From: Planctomycetaceae bacterium
GTDB taxonomy: Bacteria > Planctomycetota > Planctomycetia > Pirellulales > UBA1268
Length of the DNA: 5,064 nucleotides
Assembly: GCA_947464585.1 (NCBI GenBank)
Contig: CANHYS010000227.1
Coordinates: forward strand, 1-5,064
Reading direction: 5' to 3'
The translations under genes and the position numbers were made by a program. The notes under the pieces were generated by a model, which did not search any database, had not been told where the DNA came from, and saw nothing but the letters and a program-made list of their open reading frames with translations. Positions 1 to 5,064 of the stretch are shown piece after piece. The number at the start of each line of letters is the position of its first letter. The first letter of the stretch is position 1.

Positions 1-881
1 AACGCCCGGTTACGGATCGCCTCTCCTGACCGACGGATCAGTCCCTGGCCTGCCCCAACGAGAAGCCCGAAGAGTGTCCAGCCGACGACTCGCGTCAGCA
101 GGCCGGATGTCATCATCGAGATGAGCGACAGCTGCGGCTTCCCCCCGAATTCGAACTCGTGCACCAGCCTGAAGCGTTCGTCGTTGGAAATCCTTCCCTC
201 GATCGTCTTGTGATGCCCCGGGGCGCCAACCTCGACGCGAAAGTCGGTCGGATCGCCCGGAGTGCACCGTTGGAAGTAATCGACTTCCACGCGGTATTTG
301 CCCTTAGGGGCAAAGTCGGGCGGCCAAACGATGTGCTCGACAGGTTCGTTCGTGACGTTGCCGCCGCACGATGCGTTGCGATCGACATCAAGTTCACCCT
401 GTGTCGAGGAAATACGATCCCCGAAAAAAATTCGCTCACCGCGAGGGTCGACGACGTGGAGGTCGAGATCGTTTCTGTTTTGCCAGAAAAGGCCGATCTC
501 TATTTCGCCGGCCTTGGCGCCAGCGTCACGCAACCGCTCCTGCAGTTCGGCACTGAAAACGCTCCCACCGCTCTCCGTCCCAGCGGCCAGCGAGCTCGCG
601 TAACTCGCCTGCGCGAGGCCAGCCCCCAGGCCGCCGCCAAGAATGCCGAGGCCGCCGCCAATCAACATTCCGCGTACGGCGATAGCCTTCGAACCGGAAG
701 CGAGCCCCTCCGACATACCAAACAGCGTGCCAATTCCCAGGCCGGTCAGGCAGCCAAACCCGGCCGTGGCTATGAATGATTTGGGCACACCGATAATCAT
801 CTCGGCAATGAGCCACCCAATCGCGCCGCCGACGATGCCGGCAAGCACGGCACGCGCCCGTGAATCGTTTAGCAGTCGCAT
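1..881 (-). CDS. Membrane protein with YfaP/DUF2135-like extracytoplasmic domain (C-terminus beyond window)
   Basis: I read this frame from the ATG at 881; it is open for 293 codons to the left edge, so the stop lies outside. The ATG is the only sensible start: the frame is closed by a TAG upstream with no other start codon between, and GGAG sits 8 bases before it. Seen: three glycine-rich hydrophobic segments (about residues 10-32, 38-56, 70-92), then a soluble beta-rich domain (about 126-243) with DLDLHVVDPRG at 138-148, GELDVDRN at 162-169 and GKYRVEVDY at 194-202, then a fourth hydrophobic segment (about 256-282) followed by RRSGEAIRNR. The middle motifs match the DUF2135 family of E. coli YfaP, whose function is unknown. 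Basic residues at 1-10, 64-70 and 283-292 put the soluble domain outside the cytoplasm, where Cys172 and Cys206 could form a disulfide. The fourth segment (WTLFGLLVGAG from Trp268) resembles the start of the membrane module in the two upstream genes, so an FHA-like domain may follow. Gene and domain are well supported; role is unknown. Confidence 0.88.
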   Translation of the reverse strand, partial: MRLLNDSRARAVLAGIVGGAIGWLIAEMIIGVPKSFIATAGFGCLTGLGIGTLFGMSEGLASGSKAIAVRGMLIGGGLGILGGGLGAGLAQASYASSLAAGTESGGSVFSAELQERLRDAGAKAGEIEIGLFWQNRNDLDLHVVDPRGERIFFGDRISSTQGELDVDRNASCGGNVTNEPVEHIVWPPDFAPKGKYRVEVDYFQRCTPGDPTDFRVEVGAPGHHKTIEGRISNDERFRLVHEFEFGGKPQLSLISMMTSGLLTRVVGWTLFGLLVGAGQGLIRRSGEAIRNRA

Positions 882-889
882 GCTCGTTA

Positions 890-893
890 CTCC
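890..893 (-). promoter_or_regulatory. Ribosome binding site (GGAG) of the DUF2135-like gene
   Basis: On the minus strand the sequence reads CGGAGTAACGAGC and then ATG. GGAG lies 8 bases before the ATG at 881, a normal spacing. It supports the start of a gene whose far end is outside the window, and it is better than the site in front of the kinase gene. Confidence 0.7.
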
Positions 894-916
894 GTAGAAG
901 GTGGTGCTGCGGCTAC

Positions 917-939
917 ACCACGACCGCTATCGTGGTCGT
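917..939 (-). promoter_or_regulatory. Intergenic hairpin with two alternative pairings
   Basis: Within the 81 bases between the kinase stop (963) and the next start (881), ACCACGA at 917-923 pairs with TCGTGGT at 930-936 (7 bp, 6-base loop). An overlapping pairing is ACGACC at 920-925 with GGTCGT at 934-939 (6 bp, 8-base loop); the two cannot form together. No run of U follows, so this is not a standard intrinsic terminator. It may mark a processing site, a partial attenuator or a stabilising element between cotranscribed genes. The pairing is seen; the function is inference. Confidence 0.4.
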
Positions 940-962
940 CGAAGCTGGTGTCGCCCGCGTGT

Positions 963-3884
963 TCATGGTGCCCTCGGCGGAGGAGGGGCGGGCGGTACCG
1001 GTCTTGATAGGGGCGTTGCAACAGAGGCTTTTGGTAGTGCCATAACCGTCTGTGGTTGGCGGCTTGGTTGTGATGTCGCGACCAACGGGCTCGGCCGTGA
1101 ACCCGTCGGGATCGTTTGCCTCGAGTTCTCAGCGACGACAAGGGCAAGGGATCCAAGAGCCCGCCGGTCTCCCACCGAGATCCTCGCCGGCTGGTTGGTG
1201 GCGTAGTCCAGAAGGTAGATCTGCTGATTATCAACCCAGTATTTGTACGTCAACGGTCTGAGGGCATCACGCACGAGGATGTCGCATGACGATGCGTCGG
1301 ATCCAGCGGTCACAGCTCGAGATCCGAGGCTGATCTGCGCCGGCTGGAAGCCCCCTCCACGATCGATCTCGAGGAAGTATCGGCGGGTGGCCGCCTCTGC
1401 AATCGCTGTGACCATTCCGAAAACTATCCCAAGACAGCCGGCACCAACAAAGCGACCAGCTGTCTCGTTGACCGACGCATGAATCGTCATATCGGCAAGA
1501 GAGGCAACGGCGCCCGCGGTAATTCCCCCGACGACCGCTGGCACGATTCGAAAGTTTGGAATGATTCTCGTCGCAGTGAACCCCATCGCGGCACCGAGCA
1601 GGCACCAATGAGACAAGTTGCGGCACATCCACAGACCTAGAGAATGCCATGTATTGTCTGACCTGATGAACTCAGCAGGAAAAAATCGCTCGAGACCTAC
1701 GGTCGTCAAAGCTGCAATGACGACAAATGCGGTACCGATAAGGAGTTGTCGCCACGAGGCGAGCCCAGGTCGCCGTATGGAGAGGTTCTGACCCACGATG
1801 AGTGCCAGCACTGCGCCGATCGCGACAGAGAGCGTTCGGAGTTGTTCTGCGTGAAGCCACATGTCAAGCAGTCGGCCAAGGCTGGGCTTCAAAGCGATCA
1901 CCCCCTCCCCAAGCATCGCTCCGCTGAACGCACCAGCCGTCGCCGCCAGCGACAGTGCAACAGCCTTCATGATGACACCAGGCGTAATAGCGCCTGCTGG
2001 AATTCGCTGCGCGAGCCAACGCGCAGGAGGCAGCCAACGGAGAATCACGGCGACAGTGCTATTGACGGCTTCGGTAGCAAAAAGTGTCCAGGCTGTTTGC
2101 AGTGGGGTTGATGCCACGTTCACAGCAGGCTGAATGGGGTTTGTGAACGAGGAGCTAGACTGGACTGGCTGCCCCACGAGTTGAACCGCGGGCCGAGGGA
2201 TGGGCTGCGGAAGTGGCGTCGTTACAGCCTGCGGGGTTGGCTGAGAAGCGAGTTGGGCCGTTGCCGGCGGAGCAGGCCGAGACAGCGGGCGCACGGGTTG
2301 GGACTGGCTCTGGGGTCGCGGCGCGGGAAGTGTGACCGGAGCCTTTGGGGACTGTGCTGGGGGCGACTGCACTGGCCGGTAGGTCGCCAGCAGCCCTTCG
2401 ATGGTACGGCGTTGCGGGTCACACTCCGGGTGCCCGCCCAGGTCGGTGAGCTTCGTCCAGGCGGCATGCAGAGCGGCGAGATCCCGGCTGGGCGCGCGGA
2501 TGGCGGCGAGCACCTGATCACACAAAATATTTTTCGCGCGCCACGAGACGACATCCGCTTGATACACGGCCGCGCTCTTGCGGAGGCTTCCGTTAGGCCG
2601 GGTGAGCACCGGCTGTGATGCATCCCATTCACGCACCAGATCCCGCCAGCGGCGGCCCGCTCTTGCCGACTCAAGCCGTTGGATCGCGGCGATAACTCCC
2701 GGGGCGTCTTTCGCCGCAGCAACAGCTGCCGTGGCGCCTGGATAATTGTGCAACAGTGGTGAGCCGACGAGAGACGCCATGCTCTTCTCGTTTCCACTGT
2801 CGATGGCGGTGACGAGTTCCGCGAGCTTTGCGATCCGCTGCTGAGCATCCCGTATTCCCGGCTGCAGGTCGGGCGGCGCATCGGCGACTTTTTTGCCGTT
2901 ACGTGTGAGGAGTCCGATCGCGGCATCAAAGTCGCGTCTATTTAAGCACGACCGGACGACGTTGAAATCAAACGCCGCCAACAACTCTTCAAGGAAGGGC
3001 ACCTGGTCCATCCGCACGCGGGACAGTTCGCAGAGCGTCGCCGACAACCGCTGCACCTCGCTGTCAGGCGACCTTCGTAGTCGGCCGAATAGCGGTGATT
3101 TCACTGGGTCGGCCAAATCCTCTTTGCGAAACAGCATCTTGTCGTAGAGCGGTTGTGTGACGAACTCGCTCCAGAGTCTGGGCTCCGCGGAGAGAGCCTT
3201 CAGGCCGACATAAATGAACATGGAGGAAAAGTTGTCAAGACCGAGGGACAGCAAAGTGTTTCCGTCGCGGCTTGGATGCTGGTATGGCTCGACACCGATC
3301 TCGAGGTTGCGGCGGCCGACAAGTTGCGGCACGCACATGCCGTCGTAATCGACCAGCTTTATGTCGTTGGATGCAGTAATCATCACGTTGGCATGCTGCA
3401 GGTCGCCATGCGCGATGTTGGCACGGCTCAACGCCAGTGCGGTCCCCCGCCACTTCTCGCAAACGGACCCGATCGTACGGCCATCATTCGACTCGGCTCT
3501 CTTCGCCAGCCAGTCAAACAGAGTGTCCCCCTCGATCCAATCCATCGTGATCAGCGGATACCACTTGCCGTTCGGGGCGCGTATTCCTTTTTCCGAATAC
3601 ACAAACGGGACCAGGCACCCAAGCGACTGCCGCGATAGGTGGTTGTGGATTGCCAGGTAGCGTTCTTGCCTTTCGGGCTGGGCTGAGGCAAAGACGCGGA
3701 TGGCCCGGCTCTTCTTATTCGGGAGGAGGGCGCGATATACGTCTGCAAATGTACCTGCCCGTGCACGCGGCAGATTCATCGCGTCCCGTTCGATCGTTAC
3801 GCCCTTGAGTTCGGCGTCGCGAAACGCGACCTGCGGATTCTGCAAAATGTCATTGAAGGCCTTCCGTGGTGGGAAATTATCCAT
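963..3884 (-). CDS. Membrane-anchored Hanks-type protein kinase-like protein with C-terminal FHA-like domain
   Basis: A 973-residue multidomain protein, presumably phosphorylating Ser/Thr at the membrane. Residues 1-300 form a kinase-like domain: a glycine-loop remnant ARAGTFADVY (41-50), hinge region MDWIEGDTL (114-122), catalytic loop HGDLQHANV (159-167; Asp161, Asn166) and DYDG (179-182) in place of DFG. The N-terminus (NPQVAFRDAELK, 16-27) and HGDLQHAN/DYDGM match a bacterial kinase family that includes the YegI-type kinases. The VAIK lysine position appears to be Arg63 (AIRVF), so catalysis or ATP binding may be atypical. Residues 308-500 are helical and unassigned, with ALHAAWTKLTDLGGHPECD at 471-489. 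Residues 503-590 are a Pro/Gln-rich linker. About six membrane segments follow (near 636-660, 684-700, 712-730, 756-772, 782-797, 811-830), then an FHA-like domain (834-917) and a proline-rich tail ending PPAPPPPRAP. An even number of helices places kinase and FHA-like domain together in the cytoplasm. The ATG at 3884 is the only start after an in-frame TGA; its ribosome site is weak. The stop is TGA at 963-965. Confidence 0.93.
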   Translation of the reverse strand: MDNFPPRKAFNDILQNPQVAFRDAELKGVTIERDAMNLPRARAGTFADVYRALLPNKKSRAIRVFASAQPERQERYLAIHNHLSRQSLGCLVPFVYSEKGIRAPNGKWYPLITMDWIEGDTLFDWLAKRAESNDGRTIGSVCEKWRGTALALSRANIAHGDLQHANVMITASNDIKLVDYDGMCVPQLVGRRNLEIGVEPYQHPSRDGNTLLSLGLDNFSSMFIYVGLKALSAEPRLWSEFVTQPLYDKMLFRKEDLADPVKSPLFGRLRRSPDSEVQRLSATLCELSRVRMDQVPFLEELLAAFDFNVVRSCLNRRDFDAAIGLLTRNGKKVADAPPDLQPGIRDAQQRIAKLAELVTAIDSGNEKSMASLVGSPLLHNYPGATAAVAAAKDAPGVIAAIQRLESARAGRRWRDLVREWDASQPVLTRPNGSLRKSAAVYQADVVSWRAKNILCDQVLAAIRAPSRDLAALHAAWTKLTDLGGHPECDPQRRTIEGLLATYRPVQSPPAQSPKAPVTLPAPRPQSQSQPVRPLSRPAPPATAQLASQPTPQAVTTPLPQPIPRPAVQLVGQPVQSSSSFTNPIQPAVNVASTPLQTAWTLFATEAVNSTVAVILRWLPPARWLAQRIPAGAITPGVIMKAVALSLAATAGAFSGAMLGEGVIALKPSLGRLLDMWLHAEQLRTLSVAIGAVLALIVGQNLSIRRPGLASWRQLLIGTAFVVIAALTTVGLERFFPAEFIRSDNTWHSLGLWMCRNLSHWCLLGAAMGFTATRIIPNFRIVPAVVGGITAGAVASLADMTIHASVNETAGRFVGAGCLGIVFGMVTAIAEAATRRYFLEIDRGGGFQPAQISLGSRAVTAGSDASSCDILVRDALRPLTYKYWVDNQQIYLLDYATNQPARISVGDRRALGSLALVVAENSRQTIPTGSRPSPLVATSQPSRQPQTVMALPKASVATPLSRPVPPAPPPPRAP
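1134..1619 (-). repeat. Copy 2 of shared membrane hairpin plus FHA-like module (kinase residues 756-917)
   Basis: This segment encodes WCLLGAAMG, two further glycine-rich hydrophobic stretches ending in EAATRRYFLEI, then ISLGSRAVTAGSD, RPLTYKYWVDNQQIYLLDYAT and GDRRALGSLALVV. It aligns from end to end with 4561-5031 in the upstream gene. Over the last 62 residues the two align without gaps and I count 27 identities. It is a diverged protein-level duplication, not a recent DNA repeat. Confidence 0.8.
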
Positions 3885-3975
3885 GCAACACCCGCACCGC
3901 AGCGTCGAAACTCACCGGTCGCACTCTGACGCAGAACTGATCGGCCTTCCCGCAATACAAACAGGCTACGACCAT
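3877..3975 (-). CDS. Possible 32-residue CxxC leader peptide overlapping the kinase start
   Basis: A 33-codon frame begins at the ATG at 3975, just after an in-frame TAG, and ends with TAA at 3877-3879. Its last codons read through the kinase ATG (3884) in another frame, giving ATGGATAA, a layout typical of translational coupling. The peptide starts MVVACLYCGKADQFC, with Cys5, Cys8 and Cys15, and ends AAVRVLHG. The CLYCGK stretch resembles half of a zinc ribbon, but one knuckle and a lone cysteine are too little to name a family. Ribosome signals are weak for both this frame (GCGGGGCG before the ATG) and the kinase (GGGTG), so coupling could matter. It lies about 40 bases below the predicted transcription start. 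A chance ORF is quite possible at this length. Confidence 0.3.
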   Translation of the reverse strand: MVVACLYCGKADQFCVRVRPVSFDAAVRVLHG

Positions 3976-4024
3976 CGCCCCGCAGGCCTATGCGACCTCA
4001 CCGGTATGCCAGAGCCGAGGCCGT

Positions 4025-4053
4025 AATATCTCCCCCCTGTTGGAAGGAGTCAA
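4025..4053 (-). promoter_or_regulatory. Candidate sigma70-type promoter for the kinase gene
   Basis: On the minus strand TTGACT (4048-4053, five of six bases of TTGACA) is followed after 17 bases by GATATT (4025-4030, four of six bases of TATAAT). Transcription would start near 4018, about 40 bases before the possible small ORF and about 134 before the kinase ATG. It is the best match I see in the gap. -10 motifs vary between phyla, so this remains a motif-level prediction. Confidence 0.42.
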
Positions 4054-4056
4054 CAG
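4037..4056. promoter_or_regulatory. Inverted repeat over the -35 element, possible operator
   Basis: CTGTTG (4037-4042) and CAACAG (4051-4056) are exact 6-bp inverted arms separated by 8 bases. The right arm overlaps the -35 hexamer at 4048-4053 and the left arm lies in the spacer, which is where a repressor dimer would block RNA polymerase. A 6-bp pair can arise by chance, and no regulator gene is visible. Confidence 0.28.
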
Positions 4057-4190
4057 CCCTCTCGCAAAGCCGGCGTTGCGTCGAATGTCTGGCGAAACGG
4101 CACCGCTGGCAATGTTGTCAACCCGGTGTCGGGTGGCTTGATATGTGCCAGAGATCGTGGCTTGGCTGGTGACGCAAGAGCAGAACTCCG

Positions 4191-4215
4191 GTATCGGGCC
4201 GCGATGAATCGATAC
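4191..4215 (-). terminator. Stem-loop just downstream of the right-hand gene, weak terminator candidate
   Basis: GTATCG (4191-4196) and CGATAC (4210-4215) form a 6-bp stem with a 13-base loop, starting 9 bases after the TGA at 4225-4227. There is no U tract after the stem, so Rho-independent termination is doubtful. It may be a processing or stability structure. Confidence 0.2.
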
Positions 4216-4224
4216 TCACGCACG

Positions 4225-5064
4225 TCACGCGTTCTTCGGCGGTGGCGGAGGCGGCGGTGGGGCGCGTTTTACGGGCTGGCCCGTATGCGGTGCAGGTGGA
4301 GTGGCCTTCTGCACAGGGCCGACTGCGGGCGGTGCTGTCGTCTGTGGCCGCGATGGTGGCGGCGGTGGCGGGATTGGTGCCGCTGGCCGGGCAATGGGCG
4401 CCGATGTCGACGCGGGCGGTGCCAGCGTCGGCACCTGGCTGGGCGATCTGGATGGGCGCCCAGTGATTGGCGATGAGGGGGGCGAAGACGGAGAGGGAGG
4501 AGGAGGCGGTGGTGCGACGGTTCGGGCGATTGGTGCTCCGGCCGGCGCCGATCCCTGTTTGACCGTGAGAGTGATGCTGCCCACGGTGCGCTCATCGTTC
4601 GCGGCGACCGTTGTAGCCTGTTCCGTGGCATAGTCGAGGAGAAACACCTGATGGTTGGCGACCCAGTACTTGTACAAGATTGGCCGTGTTGACGACGGAG
4701 CGAACACGGTGCAGGCTCTGCCATCAGCACCCACGGTGACCGGGGCCGAACCAAGACTCACCTTGACGATCTCCCGCAGTCCGTAGCGCACCTCAAGGTA
4801 GAAGTCACGGGTGGCTGCCTCGATCAACGCGAGCATCGCCCCGATGCAAAAACCGAGCAACCCCGCGCCGCAGAGTCGCCCGATCAGATCGCCCAGGAGC
4901 GTCGATGCCGCCATGAAGCCCACCGCCGCGGCAACGCCGCCGACGATTCCGCCCACGGTGGCGGCGAGGGCACCGAGATTCGGCACGAACGCGGCCAAGC
5001 CTCGCCCGAGCAATCCCCCCAAAAGTGACCACCCCAAGAGCATGCCGCAAACAGCCAAGATACC
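4225..5064 (-). CDS. C-terminal part of a membrane protein with FHA-like domain and polyproline tail (N-terminus beyond window)
   Basis: The frame is open to the right edge and ends with TGA at 4225-4227, leaving 279 residues visible; the TTG at 5056-5058 has open frame before it and need not be the start. Seen, numbering from the edge: three glycine-rich hydrophobic segments (about 4-26, 33-53, 60-82) ending EAATRDFYLEV (82-92), a beta-rich domain (88-168) with VSLGSAPVTVGAD, ILYKYWVANHQVFLLDYAT and VGSITLTV, and a 110-residue Pro/Ala/Ser-rich tail with proline runs of 6, 6 and 8 at 185-190, 232-237 and 269-276, ending KNA. The beta domain has the spacing of an FHA domain but lacks the usual Gly-Arg and Ser-x-x-His phosphothreonine-contact motifs. 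Hydrophobic segments and domain are homologous to residues 756-917 of the kinase encoded next. The missing N-terminal part may carry a separate sensor or effector domain, for example a VWA domain as in similar proteins I remember; that is a guess. Confidence 0.88.
   Translation of the reverse strand, partial: GILAVCGMLLGWSLLGGLLGRGLAAFVPNLGALAATVGGIVGGVAAAVGFMAASTLLGDLIGRLCGAGLLGFCIGAMLALIEAATRDFYLEVRYGLREIVKVSLGSAPVTVGADGRACTVFAPSSTRPILYKYWVANHQVFLLDYATEQATTVAANDERTVGSITLTVKQGSAPAGAPIARTVAPPPPPPSPSSPPSSPITGRPSRSPSQVPTLAPPASTSAPIARPAAPIPPPPPPSRPQTTAPPAVGPVQKATPPAPHTGQPVKRAPPPPPPPPKNA
4561..5031 (-). repeat. Copy 1 of shared membrane hairpin plus FHA-like module
   Basis: Encodes visible residues 12-168 of the right-hand protein: WSLLGGLLG, a PNLGALAATVGGIVGG stretch, LIGRLCGAGLLG, EAATRDFYLEV and then the FHA-like domain. 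The matching stretch in the kinase keeps the order Trp-x-Leu-Leu-Gly, Pro-Asn, Gly-Gly-Ile, Gly-Arg, Gly-Ala-Gly, Glu-Ala-Ala-Thr-Arg, Ser-Leu-Gly-Ser, Tyr-Lys-Tyr-Trp-Val and Leu-Leu-Asp-Tyr-Ala-Thr. Confidence 0.8.

Larger units (their letters stand above)
3885..4224. other. 340-base intergenic region between the two large genes
   Basis: No conserved long protein is visible on either strand here. From right to left on the minus strand it holds: a stem-loop 9 bases behind the upstream stop (4191-4215), a small 5-bp hairpin (arms 4121-4125 and 4130-4134, 4-base loop), a promoter candidate with an inverted repeat (4025-4056), and the possible small ORF starting at 3975. Its length, against 81 bases for the next gap, suggests that the kinase gene has its own promoter. 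Confidence 0.5.

Noticed and set aside
159..779. 206-residue open frame on the plus strand
   Set aside because: It lies antisense to the DUF2135-like gene, whose minus-strand frame shows recognisable family motifs, membrane segments and a ribosome site. The plus-strand translation shows no domain or consistent composition.
887..1234. 115-residue minus-strand frame ending just before the DUF2135-like gene
   Set aside because: Its stop overlaps the ribosome site at 890-893, which looked like coupling, but most of it overlaps the FHA-like domain in another frame and its translation has no recognisable features.
2222..2929. 235-residue minus-strand frame inside the kinase gene
   Set aside because: It is a frame-shifted shadow of the kinase middle region, rich in Arg, Ser and Pro as expected from out-of-frame GC-rich DNA. 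The kinase frame is continuous across it.
4116..4121. Perfect TTGACA on the minus strand
   Set aside because: The hexamer 17 bases downstream is GTTTCG, with no useful match to a -10 element; the TTGACT/GATATT pair further down is better.
4121..4134. Hairpin ACCCG-GTGT-CGGGT as an intrinsic terminator
   Set aside because: The stem is only 5 bp and no U run follows on the minus strand.
4240..4520. Triplet-like GGC/GGA/GGT runs as a microsatellite or CRISPR-like array
   Set aside because: The runs are irregular and explained by proline codons in the minus-strand gene; there are no spacers or constant repeats.
4301..4633. Glycine-rich plus-strand frame of 110 residues
   Set aside because: It is the complement of the proline-rich tail: CCN proline codons read as GGN glycine codons on the other strand.
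5056..5058. TTG as the start of the right-hand gene
   Set aside because: The frame is open before it to the window edge (Gly-Ile precede it), it falls inside the first membrane segment, and the homologous kinase segment is C-terminal, so the true start is outside.

Overview
The window carries one block of leftward (minus-strand) genes: two long genes cut by the window edges, one complete 973-residue gene between them, and possibly a very small ORF. No rRNA, tRNA, CRISPR array, insertion sequence or phage gene is visible. The DNA is GC-rich. The central kinase and its glycine-rich, membrane-embedded companions resemble multidomain signalling proteins I know best from Planctomycetota and similar large-genome bacteria. 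That taxonomic guess is inference from protein style, not a marker-gene call.

Layout in transcription order, right to left. (1) 4225-5064: the C-terminal 279 residues of a protein that begins outside the window. It has three glycine-rich membrane segments, an FHA-like beta domain and a long proline-rich tail. (2) 3885-4224: a 340-base gap with a plausible sigma70-type promoter (-35 at 4048-4053, -10 at 4025-4030), an inverted repeat over the -35, a stem-loop behind gene 1 and a possible 32-codon CxxC ORF whose stop overlaps the next start. (3) 963-3884: a 973-residue protein with an N-terminal Hanks-type kinase-like domain, a helical middle, a proline-rich linker, about six membrane segments, the same FHA-like domain and another proline-rich tail. 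(4) 882-962: an 81-base gap with a strong hairpin that has two alternative pairings. (5) 1-881: a protein of at least 293 residues with three membrane helices, a YfaP/DUF2135-like extracytoplasmic beta domain and a fourth helix. It runs off the left edge.

The unifying observation is a shared module: a Trp-Leu-Gly membrane hairpin ending in Glu-Ala-Ala-Thr-Arg, then an FHA-like domain. It is clearly homologous between the right-hand protein and the kinase, with 27 of 62 residues identical over an ungapped stretch. The third protein begins what looks like the same membrane segment just as the window ends. The cluster therefore looks like a set of membrane proteins with different working ends (kinase, extracytoplasmic DUF2135, one unseen) attached to a common membrane/FHA-like unit. 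I infer a membrane-associated phospho-signalling or surface-sensing complex; its substrate and trigger cannot be read from the sequence.
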